The notes beneath the pieces were generated by a model. The model had not been told where the DNA came from, did not search any database, and saw nothing but the letters and a program-made list of their open reading frames with translations. From Pomphorhynchus laevis (lineage: Eukaryota > Acanthocephala > Palaeacanthocephala > Echinorhynchida > Pomphorhynchidae): a DNA stretch of 64,000 nt. The position numbers and the translations under genes were made by a program. Every line of letters begins with the position of its first letter. The stretch's first letter is position 1. Positions 47,601 to 59,258 of the stretch are shown here, one piece after another. The stretch spans positions 27,019 to 91,018 of the forward strand of contig WNNJ02000811.1 of the NCBI GenBank assembly GCA_012934845.2. Reading direction: 5' to 3'.

Positions 47601-47640
47601 CATTTTTTGAAATTTAATGATGTAATCAGTGGGGCCAAAT
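44601..47640 (+). mobile_element. LINE family 1-like, copy H (diverged subfamily)
   Basis: An old plus-strand LINE. ORF1 remains have the RRM-like DRCIIISNVEVFDSASAQSR (about 45286) and DRSPSEISQ. The ORF2 endonuclease starts RISLLNIRYIQNKTDLLNTF (about 45800). The RT reads SLDLSSAFSIVDH-like sequence (about 46570), QNFHVMQYADDILLYSY (about 46810), and a tail open over 172 codons (46880-47398) with LLLTLLFSRIDDCLSLFSKS and LQRIVNSAARVLLRLRRFDH. A segment around 'TCACGAGAGAAAA' occurs twice (46250 and 46530), a local duplication. It ends with a 3' hairpin at 47631-47659. It shares the LNIR start with copies D1/D2 rather than the LFNTRS of A and B. Confidence 0.82.
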
Positions 47641-47659
47641 GTGTATCTTATTTGGCCCC
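47631..47659 (+). promoter_or_regulatory. 3' hairpin of LINE copy H
   Basis: GGGGCCAAAT (47631-47640) pairs perfectly with ATTTGGCCCC (47650-47659), 9-base loop. The sequence differs from the hairpin of copies B, C, F and G but stands in the same place. Confidence 0.75.
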
Positions 47660-48640
47660 GTTAAGAAAATTTAGGAAATTGGAAAATTGAGAAGGATCGA
47701 GTGTGGATATGACAGAGGAACAATAAAGTAGAGAATTGAGAGTTTCCTATTTAGTTCGAGAGTCATTAGCGGAAGGTAGTTTGTTTCACCAAAAACTACG
47801 TGCCTTAGAACCCAGAAATTGCTTATGTGAATGACGAAGAGCAAATAATTGGCTACGATAAACGGAGGAGTCAAGTGCTGAAGATACTCTGAGATAACGA
47901 TGATGCATTCTGAAAGAACGACACAGGAGGCGTTTTAAAATCACACACTCAGAGTCGAACCATGGTTACGATAATGACGTGATTGAGCAAAAGTTTTAAG
48001 GGGAAGAATTTAATCGAGGATAAGGCAAAATACATTGTTAAAGAGGGAACATAAGTAATTAGGGGATTTGTAGATAGAAGAAGGATACATTAACGAAGAG
48101 CGGTTGATATGAGAGTGAAAAAGGAAAAATTGAGGAATTTTTAAGAACAATACGATATAATTTTTGCAGGAACATTGATTTTTAATAAAGGAAGAGAACA
48201 TGTAACAAGAAAGTGGTTAGATACAGCAGGTTTAGATATACACAATGAACAATACAAGAAAAGACGCGAAAGTAAGGTAACAATATCGATGGTACCGTCA
48301 AGAATATGGGTAGCAGAAGAATAACGAGGATACATTATTTGAAAATCATGATCATTTAATGTAGAAATTGTCTTTAGGGTATTGGAATCACAAGGACGCT
48401 TTAAGCGAACATTTATATCATCTAGTACAACGCAAGGTACACCGGAGAGGAAGAGGAAAGAAAATAAGTTTGACTATTCACATAAAAGGAGCCTGACGGA
48501 TGGTATGATCCAGGTCGATATAATAAGTAGACATTGAGAAACAACGAGCCGGCTTTTACACGGAATCCAAATTGTTCGAAAGTAGGAGGAACAAATGGCA
48601 ACGATAACGATTGGAACGTAGATCATTAGTATGATTATAA
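47660..48640 (-). mobile_element. LINE family 1-like, fragment I
   Basis: A decayed minus-strand piece of ORF2. The endonuclease end shows ATHILDGTIDIVTLLSRLF and SNHFLVTCSLPLL (about 48335-48200), equal to THILGGALDIIAV and SDHFLV of copy B. Later parts match the linker before RT. The RT is absent. It lies tail to tail with copy H, directly after H's hairpin. Confidence 0.7.
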
Positions 48641-49765
48641 TTTATCATACTAGTTTGCTTGTGGTGTGCTGATTCTGTTCAATGCAGTCGTAATCACCTA
48701 TTTGATTTTGGATCAGTGCATTTTGTTTTTATTTGCTTGACTTTTATCTGTATAGTTTTATCTGTACCATAACTTATATTTACTTTCACTTACTTAAAAT
48801 GGATGTAATTTCAATTTAGGTGATCATATCTGAATTCTAATGCTTAGAATTTAACTCAAAGCTCTTTTCTGGATACGATATTCAAACTTATGTTCATTTA
48901 TTAAACGATATCTTTTATGTTGATAGGTGTAACACAGTCGGGATTTCTAGTAAAGGATGTTTCTCGAGTATGGTTATTTATTATTCACTTATAAATAAGA
49001 CATTTCTATATTGACTAGATTACTTTTTGTTAGAACATTAATTGTCTATATATTCTTTTCATCTCGTGTTTTTTATTTTGAACGTGTGCGTTACAGTTGT
49101 ACAAATATTAGTGGATTCTTTCGCGATCTTGTTGTTTATCGGCCAAATTAGCATATATTTGCGTAATTATTTTGTTTATAATTTCTAACTTATAAAAATA
49201 AATAATTGCTCAATGATTATAAAAATAATAAATAGTAAATACTTGTTCATAAATGCTATGTATGTTTCAATGAACACCGAGTATGTACGAGTATCTACGA
49301 ATCAAATGGTTCAAACATCTAGTTAAACACATGTGTTGACATGGATATTTACTGGCCGATAACACTATGAAATTCAAGCTTAACGTCGAGCACAAGTAAA
49401 TGTGTGGATGAATGAAACTTATTAGGAAAATATAAACCCGTATGAGTTAACATCTCAGTACCAAAAGATAATGGTATAATAAATTGTCTAGTTATAATAT
49501 AAATATAATTATATATAAAATATATTATATATAATTAAACTTGTAATTATATATAATTATACTTTTATTATATAAAAGTTTAGTGATTAAAATATTTTTA
49601 TTATTTGAATATGCAGATTAGTTTAAACACTTTATTTTTATAAAATTGAAAAAATCTATGTAACCAGAATAATGACATTGAATGTCAACATTTTAGGCGT
49701 GTTTCAATTTATACAGTTTATAATCATATTAATAATTTTATTTGTATTTAATTTTGCTAGCATTC
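48641..49765. other. AT-rich, no gene seen
   Basis: Only short low-complexity frames, plus TATATAATTATA palindromes at 49500-49575. Confidence 0.5.
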
Positions 49766-49813
49766 TAATAAATAAATTAGTTCTTTTTAATTGTTTAAAT
49801 AATATAACATTAT
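49766..49813 (+). repeat. Direct repeat left of the Penelope-like element
   Basis: About 50 bp ending TTTAAATAATATAACATTATT, matched at 52477-52525 with few changes. AT-rich, but the agreement is too long for chance. Confidence 0.7.
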
Positions 49814-50222
49814 TCACAAGAGCAATTGGGAATTACCCCCTCTCAATTTGTCCATTATATTAAAAATGACATATTGTAAATATATAAAATATATAATATT
49901 TACCTTATCATAATATATAATATATTATATTAGTATTTATGTTTATATTAACATTTATAATATAGACGTAGTTGCGTGCAAGTCTTTGATTAGATTGTTG
50001 TATCGATCACTCATTATAGACTTGCGAAATACAGTTTGAATCGGTTTTATTGAAGCTTTCGACTAAACGGTCCTTGTCAACAGATAAAAAATCAAAGAGA
50101 ATTAAAATGACAGTACAGAGATACAAGTTTTATACTAGGAATACCACGGAAGAAGTCCATTCGTTTACGCGATACCGCTCACAATTTCATGCGATACTGG
50201 TAATCGTAGTGACTAGTTAGAC

Positions 50223-50696
50223 TTATTTCCGGCCATCGGATTCGCTTCGGAATTTATTAAGATTGACTCTTTTATAAGACGACGTTGCAAGTTGTTCAAC
50301 ACAGATAATCTTAGCTTTTCCAAAGTCAATCCCATGATCGGTCGATAGGACGTGGTTGACAATGGCAGACGAGGAGTCACCCCGTTTTAGCGCATATCGA
50401 TGCTGATAAATGCGCTTGGAGAATGTTTGTCGGGTTTGTCCTACATAACCCGCGTCACAATCTTGGCAAGGAATGCGGTATACGCCACTTACAGGGGACA
50501 ATTTTGGTTTCTCTATGAACATCCCAGATAAAGTGCAACATCTTTTGTGGTAAATTCGAATATTCGTCAATCCTGAGCGCTTTAGATCGTTTTGTAGTGA
50601 TCTGCTGCACAAGTTGTTGATAAAGGTAGTGCCAATATACAAGGTCAGACTTGGGACTGTGTTTGTTCTAACCTCATCAGGGTTAGATAAGTTCAT
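50223..50696 (-). pseudogene. Penelope-like C-terminal part with GIY-YIG nuclease
   Basis: 157 codons. A linker (SLTLYIGTTFINNLCSRSL) leads to the nuclease: GVYRIPCQDCDAGYVGQTRQ (the GIY and YIG strands, here GVY and YVG), KRIYQHRYAL (conserved Arg) and SAIVNHVLSTDHGIDFGKAK (the H and following Asp). The extra CxxC between the GIY and YVG strands is typical for Penelope nucleases. The enzyme would nick target DNA. It is read in a different frame from the RT part and overlaps it by 14 bp. Confidence 0.85.
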
Positions 50697-52422
50697 GCGA
50701 CGACGTAGGAGTTTTTTTTGACTGTTTTTCAGCCATAATGATTGCCCATTTTGGGTATCCTCTTTGTGTTAGTTTTTTCTTTATGGTCATTTGTTCGTAA
50801 AAAGCGGTTAGTTTAGATGAGCAAATAAGAGCCGATCGTTTCAACAAAGAAATCGCAGTAGATATTTTGTAGCGATCTGACATATGTGTGTGCCAAGGTG
50901 GTGGCCACCAAGAAATACCTGGTTTCCTGAACACTGATATAATGACGCTGCTATCGTGTCGCTTGACCAAGACGTCCAAGAAGGAAATAGAGCTGGTACT
51001 GCTCTCGAAACATACATCCCATTGGATTGCAGATTGTTTCCCATTAAGCGAGCTTTCTAATTCATTCAGTGATGGTTTCTCACTTAGCACCATAAAGACA
51101 TCGTCGACATATCTCCACCAGTATTTTAGGGACGGTATAAAAGAGTAAACATCCGCCTCCCAGGAACTCATATAGATGTTTGCGAGTGTCGGTCCTAGCG
51201 GAGAGCCCATGGCTACACCATCGATCTGATCATACATATTTCCATTGAACAAGAATGAATTTTTGGAGATGCACCATTGTATGAGACTCGACCATTGGGA
51301 TATTGTGAGTTTCGGTGTTGTGCAATGCTCAGTGAGGAGTTTATTTGATATTTGAATAGAAGGCTCCAGCGGAACGTTCGTGAATAGGGACTTCACATCG
51401 GCAGTTGCAAAGAAGTACGAAAATTTGTACACCTGGCTTAAGGAACAGGCAAAGTGAGGACCATCCTTTATGAAAGACGATGTCCGTGGCATGTCAGAAA
51501 CGATAAGACTGTTGATCATTTTGGCGAGATTGTGACAGAATGAACCGTAGCTAGCGATAATAGGCCTCATTTGAAGAACAGGCTTGTGTATCTTAGGGAG
51601 AAGATACATAAAGCTGCTTCTGGATCTGTTGGAAAAAGCCTTCTTGTACCAACTTTCATCAATTGCCTTTGTGGTCAGTAATTCTTTCAACTTCTGATTA
51701 AATAGTTTTTCGCGATTAATTGTTGGATCTTTGTTGAGAATTTTAAACTTGTTTCCTTGAAGTGGACTTATTCCAGATTCGATGTACACATTTTTGTCCA
51801 ATACCATCAACGAACGACCCTTATCGCCCTTGCAGATAATAATCGAATCATCTTTCCTCAAGCTCTTGAGAGCCCTGAGTTCTTCGCCTGTCATATTCAT
51901 TTGGATACGATTAAGACTTGAGCGGGATTGGAAATCATTCGTGGTCACAGCAAATGTGGCTGACGGTGGTAAGTAGTTTAGCATAATTTCGGAATCACAT
52001 CTGATCTCGATGGGATGTATGCGTGGGGTAGGAATAAAATCAGGTCTTCAGTTTAAAACTGTGACTTCAGCATCTGATAACGGACGTTGGGAATAATTAG
52101 GGATGATTGCAGTAACATGCTGGATTGTCGGATTGGATATCTTCTTATCGTGTTTAATTGTGATGTCCATAGTTAGAGATTTTATGGTATTGTTAACGAA
52201 CGACTGTATGGACAGGATGTCTACCAAGTCCACCCATGAGATATCATACCAGAGAAGTAGTAATCGTCGACGTATAATTTGAATTCGAGATCTCGCTTCA
52301 TTCATAGCGAAGCGCATTAAGCGGGGGCTGAAGATTCTTTGAAGGTACGATCCTTCGAAACCAATAATACCTGACTTAATGGTGGCACAAATTATAATAT
52401 AGAAATATTTATATTTAACCAA
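50683..52422 (-). pseudogene. Penelope-like reverse transcriptase part
   Basis: An N-terminal segment (52422-52048) ends EVTVLN and a TGA at 52048-52050. The same frame then continues RPDFIPTPRI and is open to 50683. RT landmarks are KGDKGRSLMVLDK (about 51815), SSFMYLLPKIHKP, MRPIIAS, ATADVKSLFTNVPL (motif A, about 51410), GVAMGSPLGPTLANIYM (motif B, about 51210), RYVDDVFMVL (motif C, about 51105) and SISFLDVLVKR. This order and these motifs are diagnostic for Penelope rather than LINE RTs. The one stop could be a CGA or TGG changed to TGA. No ATG was fixed for the start; the 5' end may lie just past 52422. Confidence 0.85.
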
Positions 52423-52476
52423 ATATTAACTTGTAGTCATATTTGATCTGATAAATGAATTCATATTCATATCTAA

Positions 52477-52525
52477 TAAATAAATTAGTCTTTTTAATTT
52501 TTTAAATAATATAACATTATTAAAA
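52477..52525 (+). repeat. Direct repeat right of the Penelope-like element
   Basis: Partner of 49766-49813: CTAATAAATAAATTAG and TTTAAATAATATAACATTATT are shared. Confidence 0.7.
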
Positions 52526-52839
52526 TACATTGAACAATTAATTCTATTGTATTTGCAGAACTCAATTGTTGAGTAATTCAATGCGTTTGAAACCGAAATC
52601 TATTTGACTTTCCTCGATCATATTTTCTTTGTTCCAAACATATTTTTACAAATACATAAAATTTAGCAAATCCATTTTCATTACTAGGATTTCTATTAAA
52701 AACGTAATATAAGGTCAGTTTTATTGCTTGTTTGGCGCCATATACACTATGATGCAATACAAGTTTTAGCTTCTTAGACAAATTAAAATCAATCGACGAT
52801 GGTACGTTGTTCAATGTAAACACAAATTTTAAGTTGGTA

Positions 52840-53470
52840 TACATGTGCAGTCATTATTACCATTGAAAAATGGTAATTTTCTGCACGCTGCTTTTATCCT
52901 ACTTATGAACCAACAGCCGAACGCTACATTTCAGTATTGGTGGACCTCATCAGCTACTGATTCAGTCCCTACGTTTCATGTTTCGATCCTTTTTAATGTT
53001 GACCCATGATGACTCGACTCGTCAGTTAAAAAATTGGCAATTAGATTAAATGAAAAACTTGTCTTACATTTTACAAATTTAAATAAAATCATTTCTAATT
53101 TTTAATTAAATCACCGTTGGTATGTGAAGGTTTTACCTTCAATTTTTAAATCTACCTATTTTTGAAATTAATTACTATTATTAAACTACTCATCTATAGT
53201 TTATTTCCTAATTTTAAGTTAATATAATTGTGCAGTTATTGTTACCATTGAAATTTTGATGACTATTTTTATTCTGTACGGTGCTTTTATCCTATCTATG
53301 AGCCAACAGCAGTACGCTACATATCAGTGTAAATGAACCTAATCAGCTACTGATCCAATACCTACGTGTCACGTTTCGGTCTTTTTAATGTTGGCCGACG
53401 ATCACTATACTCGTCTGACTTATTGGCATTTAGAATTAATAAAAGACTTTCGTCTTATATCTTCTTATAT
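52840..53470. repeat. Foldback-family repeats, two units
   Basis: Two units of the window-wide family. Each contains GTGCAGT(C)ATT, a TTTTATCCTA segment, ACGCTACAT.TCAGT, then ATCAGCTACTGAT and GACTCGT. The second (about 53060-53470) is nearly complete and includes AAATCACCGTTGGTATGTGA and TCATCTATAGTTTATTTCCT. No coding capacity, and no tRNA-like head was seen. Confidence 0.75.
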
Positions 53471-53471
53471 T

Positions 53472-53953
53472 ATCAAATCAGCTAACTGCGTCTACGTATT
53501 TAAGATAATTATAAAGTAAACAAAACATAATAATGCTAAATCAAAATTTAATAATTAAATAATAAAATAAATAATTGTTATAACATTTTGTATAATTTAT
53601 ATCAAGTTAAAATAAAAAATTGAAATTTAAAATAAAAGTCATTTTTATAGATTGACTAATAAATAACATACGTTGTATCAGAATAAGGATTAGATGTCAT
53701 TAGGACCTAATTGCTATGTTAGGTCATTCGACCCAACACAGCAGCGAAGCCAAATACATGCTAAGAACGTATTTCCTCTGAATAAATTTTCTACCTCATG
53801 CGGGGCGTCTTGCCATTTCAATTTTGATCATCTAGTATCTTATTCTAATACAAAGTATATTATTTATTATCCATCCATAAAAATTTTCCGCTAATGATTT
53901 TAAATTTATTTTTAATATTATTGTGTTGATTTATATATTTTACTATTTTCTGC
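53472..53953 (+). repeat. Left arm of a long inverted repeat
   Basis: Starts ATCAAATCAGCTAACTGCG. Its reverse complement reappears at about 59259-59792. Shared blocks include GTCTACGTATTTAAGATAAT, CAAAACATAATAATGCTAAA, the stretch around 53560-53690, AATACAAAGTATATT and TTTATTTTTAATATTATTGT. This arm holds an extra segment of about 130 bp (53693-53825) that the other arm lacks. Confidence 0.85.
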
Positions 53954-56264
53954 TTGATGTTATTTTTATAGTAACCTAGTTTAAAATATGCATCTATTAT
54001 ATTATTTAAATGATTTTAAAGAAAATCAATATCGTTACAAATTGTCGCAATTCTAAAAATTTCATTATTTAATGTATTATATTTTATATTATATGGCATG
54101 CATGAATGCTCATGCAAAAATACGTTTCTTGTAAATTTAAATATGTCATCTTTACGATATAAATTAAAAGTAGTTTTAATTTATGTTAATTTAATGTTCA
54201 TATCTAGATATACCTTTTTATCATTAATATTGATTTATTAAGAATGAAATCTTATATTATATATAATTGAAACGTCTTATTATAATTGTAACGTCTTATA
54301 ATTGTAACCTCTTATATTATATTGAAATCATTTATGATGTCAAATTAAATCACCGTTGGTAGGTGAAAGTTTTGCCTTCAATTTGAAAATCTACTTTTTT
54401 TGAAATTAATTACTATTATTAAACTAGTCATTTATAGTTTATTTCCTAATTTTAAGTTAATATAATTGTGCAGCTATTGTTATCATTGAAATTTTGATGA
54501 TTTTTTTTATTCTGCATGCTGTTTTCATCATATCTATAAGCTAATAGCAATATGCTAATTTCGATTGTTGGACCTCAAAGAGACTGATCAAATAGGAACT
54601 GCGATATAAAGCAAATTGGTAAGAATGGTGATTTCAATCGACCATCTACGGGTCGTTGCTGCTCGATTGAAATTTGCAAAATGTAGAACAAAACTATTTC
54701 ATAAAATCTAATTACCAATAAAACAGAGGAGTTGAGTGATGGTTAGTCAGCATTAAAAGGCCGAAACGTAAAACGTAGGTTTTGGATCAGTAGCTGGATA
54801 GGTCCAGCAATACTGGAATGTAGCGTATTGATATCGGCTTGTAGATAGGATTCAAGTAGCATGCAGAATAAAAAATCATAATTTCAATGTTAAACACAAA
54901 TATTATTTTGTCTTATATTAAATATTTAAATTCTATTTTTACTAAAATGTTTATCTGTAAATTCTTGTGTTTTTATCTTGCTTCTATTAATAATATGTCT
55001 AGAGTCGAAACAATTTTGAATATTTGATTTTAAAATACTTAATTTTTAGTTTAACTTGATTGCATCTATAAGCTGAAATTCTTCTTGTTGTGTCACGACA
55101 TTATCCTCACAGGCTTTGTTCGTATTCTTGAAACAGCAGGACGCTACTAATCAGCCTGAGTGGAGTCGCTGAGCCATACCTACATTTAACGTGTCGACCT
55201 TTATTATTTGCTTACTCCGCACACTGGTGCTGATATGATTTAAACTCAGGACGTATGTATCGCGATTCAATGTTACATCCACTAGGCTGGCTGCTACAGA
55301 AATGTATATCTACACCACTGGAGCATATAGTCTAGTGGATGTAAATTTGAATCGCTTTACATACGTCCTGAGTTAAAATCCGATCATCACCAGTGTACGG
55401 AGTATGCAGATAATAAGGGTCGAAACGTAAAATGAAGGTCTGGGTCATCAGCTCATGACACCCACTTAGGCTGATGAGACCCACTTATGCTGATGAATAG
55501 CGTCCTGCTGTCTCAAGAATAGGAACAATTTCTGTGAGCATAATGTCATGCAACAACCAGAATATTTAATTTTTAATTACAAATTATTTTAGTTTTATTC
55601 CAATTTTTTAAATATTTAAAATTCACGTATTTCCATGATGCTTGTTGGATTTATTAATAAAAGCTATAACCGACTGAAATATTAGAAAATTAAAATTACG
55701 TGGAAATGTGTTTTAAATAAAAGGAAATATAAAATAATAATTACATATTTTAATTATACAACGACGTTTAATGAGATTCCAAAAAGTATGAGATCAACAA
55801 TTCAAAACTAATAAATATATAACGAATGAATTTATTATAATTTAGTCAATATAATTAAATTCATTTATATTTTGCATTTTGCATCAAATATGCTTTTTAT
55901 CGTTAATGGCTTTCTTTCCAATTAATCAATATAGATGATCTTTTATTAATGTATATGTCGTACAGCTGTGCATTTAAAGTTCTTTGCTTGATTTCGTGTG
56001 TTTCTTTGTTCACTAATTAGAAACTTTACATATCCATTAAAAGGTTTTATATACAACTAGATGACACCCATGTACAAGATTGCAAAATCGATGCTATTAT
56101 TTTAATTTTACTTGATTATATTATTATATTATTATATGTTGTTATACTATGATATAATCATAATGATTGCATTAACTGCAAACAGTATTTTAGTCGTTTT
56201 AAAATCTATACAACCTTATAATCGTATAATATTTGTATTTAAGTTTATTAACTTTCTGATTTAG
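53954..56264. other. Interior of the inverted-repeat unit, left of the repeat-protein exon
   Basis: AT-rich with further foldback copies (54330-54560, 54590-54900 and the large one at 55080-55570). Three units of about 18 bp (ATTGAAACGTCTTATTAT-like) lie at 54262-54320. No coding frame could be supported; earlier exons of the gene at 56265 could be hidden here. Confidence 0.5.
55080..55570. repeat. Large foldback (about 490 bp)
   Basis: Two arms facing each other around 55310. The left has ACTCAGGACGTATGTATCGC and TACATCCACTAG; the right has CTAGTGGATGTAAAT and TACATACGTCCTGAGT. Pairing resumes outward with CATTATCCTCACAG and CTGTGAGCATAATG. Near its right edge the GACACCCACTTAGGCTGATG segment is doubled. 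Confidence 0.8.
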
Positions 56265-57373
56265 CCAAGAGATAAACAAATTTTGAATCATGTAAATAAC
56301 AAGAAAAAGTTTGAAAACGGTTCAACATATTTGTCTGAGGAGGATGAAAGCAAAGATGCATTTATATCAAATCAGAAAATTACACATCAAGACTTGTCCG
56401 GATTTACAAAATCTAATCGAATTACAGATATCAAGCAGTCAACGACAAAATCAGGGGGAGTATCAATCAGAAAATCGAACGAGCAACCTGGTATTACAGC
56501 ACAATCGATTCGAAAAACTGAACAACAAGATACGTCCATTATTGGACCGTCAATTCGAAAGTCAGATCGGTTGACAGATTCCATAGACCCGCAGTCAATA
56601 CAAAAATATGGCCTACAATCTGAATCGATTCGAAAATCGGGTGAGAAGCCAGAAACTATTGGTTCTCCCAAGTCAATTCAGAAATCTGACAAGATGCTTG
56701 AATTACTCAGTTCACAGTCAATACGTAGGTCTGAACAGGTACCTGTACGGATAGATTCACAGTCAACTCGAATGTCAAAAGAACCGAATCAATCCTTCGG
56801 TGCACAATCTTTCAGAAAATCTAATCAGCAAAGTGAATTCCAAGATAAGCAATCATATCGACAATCAAATATGCCTGATAGGTCTCTTGCCCCACAATCG
56901 GTTTTAAAATCTAATATACAACATATGTCCGAAATGAATCCAAATGACGTGGGTTCTATTCGAAAATCAAACACCATTGGTCAATCATTCGGAAAAGTTA
57001 GTGATCTAAGGCAAATGCAACAATATGATGACATGGAGAACAACTATAAAGAAATACCAAACTTAATATCTCTTACACCTGATGATATCGATATATCAGA
57101 TTCCATAAACCGATATAGTAAACGAGCCGAAGTCGACGTTTTGGGTAGTGCCCGTAGAACTGTTACTCGAATAGACAACAGAGTTGATTACAGTCCAACT
57201 CCCCCGAATAGCTTACGTCATTCCTCTCTTGAACTAAACGACAGTTCATCACCTGATTATGTAGAAATGTCGCGTGGCGTTAACAACAAGCAGCACTTAA
57301 GTTGTCACAGGCCACACAATGACTCAAGTGCTAACGATAAAAAAGGTCGTTGTAGATGTAAATGCAATTGCAA
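56265..57373 (+). CDS. Repetitive Ser/basic protein, large exon ('SIRKS' repeats)
   Basis: Open from directly after a good acceptor (TTCTGATTTAG, ending 56264) for about 370 codons. I do not recognise it. The body is a chain of about 13 degenerate units of 12-20 residues with the core Q-S-I-R-K-S (QSIRKT, PSIRKS, QSIQKY, ESIRKS, KSIQKS, QSIRRS, QSFRKS, QSYRQS, QSVLKS, GSIRKS). Between cores it is polar and probably disordered. The R-K-S cores look like possible basophilic-kinase sites. The C-terminal 90 residues are not repeated (ISLTPDDIDISDSINRYSKR) and end in GRCRCKCNCK. No ATG lies near the 5' edge, so a start exon is expected upstream. A stop lies at 57375-57377, but a fair donor (CAA|GTGAGT) overlaps it, so this may be an internal exon. 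Repeat units differ at DNA level, so the repetition is old and kept as protein. Confidence 0.7.
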
Positions 57374-57377
57374 GTGA

Positions 57378-59258
57378 GTATTAAAATTTAGGTTGACCAA
57401 ATCAATTGTAACAATCTTCTAAAAGTTCTTTAATGGAAGTGTGATTCAAAGTTGATCGTTAGAAAAAATGTCATGAAAACATGTGAATGGTAAATTAAGG
57501 ACCTTTTGAATACGTTCGTACTTATTGCAGTGCCCATTTGTTTTATGCATTTTGCATTCGTATTCATAGATCATTGTTCACAAATTACGACACAGTCATT
57601 CCTTCCATAATTTATAGCTTACATCTACCGTCATCGTTTGTCTTTGATGTGATTTATATACCAAAAGGCTTTTTCCTGTCTAAGGAGGACAAATAATGTC
57701 CATCTTAAGATATCCATTTCCGAATTATAAAGCCTTTTTCAAATATTTGAAAAAATACGATGTTCTCATATAGGATGTGAAAATTATTCAGTTATTTCAT
57801 GACTATGAGAATATATTAGACAGAATATACAACGTATATTTATTCTTTCACCAATATACAAGGATATTAGTGACTTGTTTTTACATTCTTAAAATGAATA
57901 CAGAAATGATGAATATTTAGAATTTATAATCTAATAAGCGGGTCTTAGTGAATAGCATAGAACGTCATCTAAAAATATGTCGGGCAGTTTTTATAAATCT
58001 GCGAACTTAGAGAAAACTGATAAAATTGAAGTTTTAGATTGTTATTACTCTCAAGTGAATTATCATGTTGATTATTTTCGTCCTTTGCTTTTAAATTGTA
58101 AGCCTTACCCTAGTTTTATACATTCTCAAACTAATTAAAAAATTCTTTATCTTCAAAATTCTGTGGTAATAAATTTCATATTTATTTATATTTTCTCATA
58201 TTTATTTCGATGAGTAAACCATTTAAAATACAAAAAAATCAATATTTGTATTGCGCTATAATCTTCAACATTTTATATATGTATTTAAATTGTAAATCTT
58301 ATTATTTTCTCTATCACATTTTTCAAAATAACATATTCCTCATATCATTGTTCCTCACACCTTACTGCTTTTATTTTGATCTTACTACCATCCATTATAA
58401 TAATTTGATCGTATTTTGCTCAACACATTCGAAAACAAGAGTAACAAATTTTACATTCAAAAATATTAAATTGAGCATCAACGATCCATATTTAATTATT
58501 TCACCGTTTCTTGTTAATTCGATTTATATCGCTGTTCCGGTAATTAGATAATTCTCTTTGTCTTTGAATTTGAAGGAGCAAGTGCGTTCAGCACACATAT
58601 TATATAACATTATGTCTTTCTATTACCCTTATTTTCGTACGACTAAGAAATATTTAACTAAGAAATTAAACAGACCGCAATTATTCATTCATGCTATTGT
58701 TAGAACGCTTTTACACCGAATGTCGAACTTACAATTTAATTTGCTCAACTTATTTATAGAATAATTTAATTGCGCCTCATAAACTTATAAGCTCATTGTA
58801 TGTCATTTAATTGTAATCTCATAAGTAATTGCTTATATCGCGGAAAGCTTAGTTATTTACTAGCTTATAATTTAAGTTGCTTTCGTAATTTCGAAAATTG
58901 AAAAACGGATTTTCGTTGAGTTGTCTAGATAAAAATGGTTTCCAACCTTTACATCTATGTTATTGATATTATTTTCATCGAGTACCTTTCTGATCCAATT
59001 CATCGAGTATCTTTCTGATCTGAGTCCTTTCAGGACTAATTTGATCTGATATGTTCTACTGACAAGTTATTATTGAACTGTAAACTGTTTACCCGGTAAT
59101 ATAACCTCTGCCAGAAATATTGAAACTATGTATTCTTGATACGACATTATTTTTATTATAATATATAAGTATAAATAATGTCGTACCAGAAAAAAATGTC
59201 GTATTCTTGGTATGTATTCTTGATTTTTTCTATTTCTTATAACGGAGAAGTAAAAATC
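57378..59258. other. Right interior of the inverted-repeat unit
   Basis: Two plus-strand frames (58210-58551, 58558-58764) are rich in Phe, Ile, Tyr and Asn and look like chance openings. It could contain the 3' UTR or an intron of the preceding gene. ACTGA and TTTCTGATC-type short repeats stand near 58980-59030. Confidence 0.45.

Larger units (their letters stand above)
49766..52525 (-). mobile_element. Penelope-like element (GIY-YIG type)
   Basis: A minus-strand element whose protein has a Penelope-type reverse transcriptase followed by a GIY-YIG nuclease. It is flanked by direct repeats of about 50 bp (AATAAATAAATTAG, then TTTAAATAATATAACATTATT) at 49766-49813 and 52477-52525. These may be its short terminal repeats or a duplicated target. 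Penelope-like elements are a separate retroelement class in animals, related in RT to telomerase. This copy has one in-frame TGA and one frame change, so it is only lightly damaged. Confidence 0.85.

Noticed and set aside
49672-49863. Small membrane-protein frame
   Set aside because: AT-rich chance frame that overlaps the direct repeat beside the Penelope-like element.
52840-53470. tRNA-derived SINE
   Set aside because: No A box or B box at either end, and the units pair head to head like foldback DNA elements.
53694-53894. 66-codon frame beginning in the left inverted arm
   Set aside because: It starts in the extra segment of the arm and ends in AT-rich repeat. No similarity, and no counterpart in the other arm.
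58210-58764. Two hydrophobic plus-strand frames
   Set aside because: Composition is Phe, Ile, Tyr and Asn as expected for chance frames in AT-rich DNA. No splice or start context.
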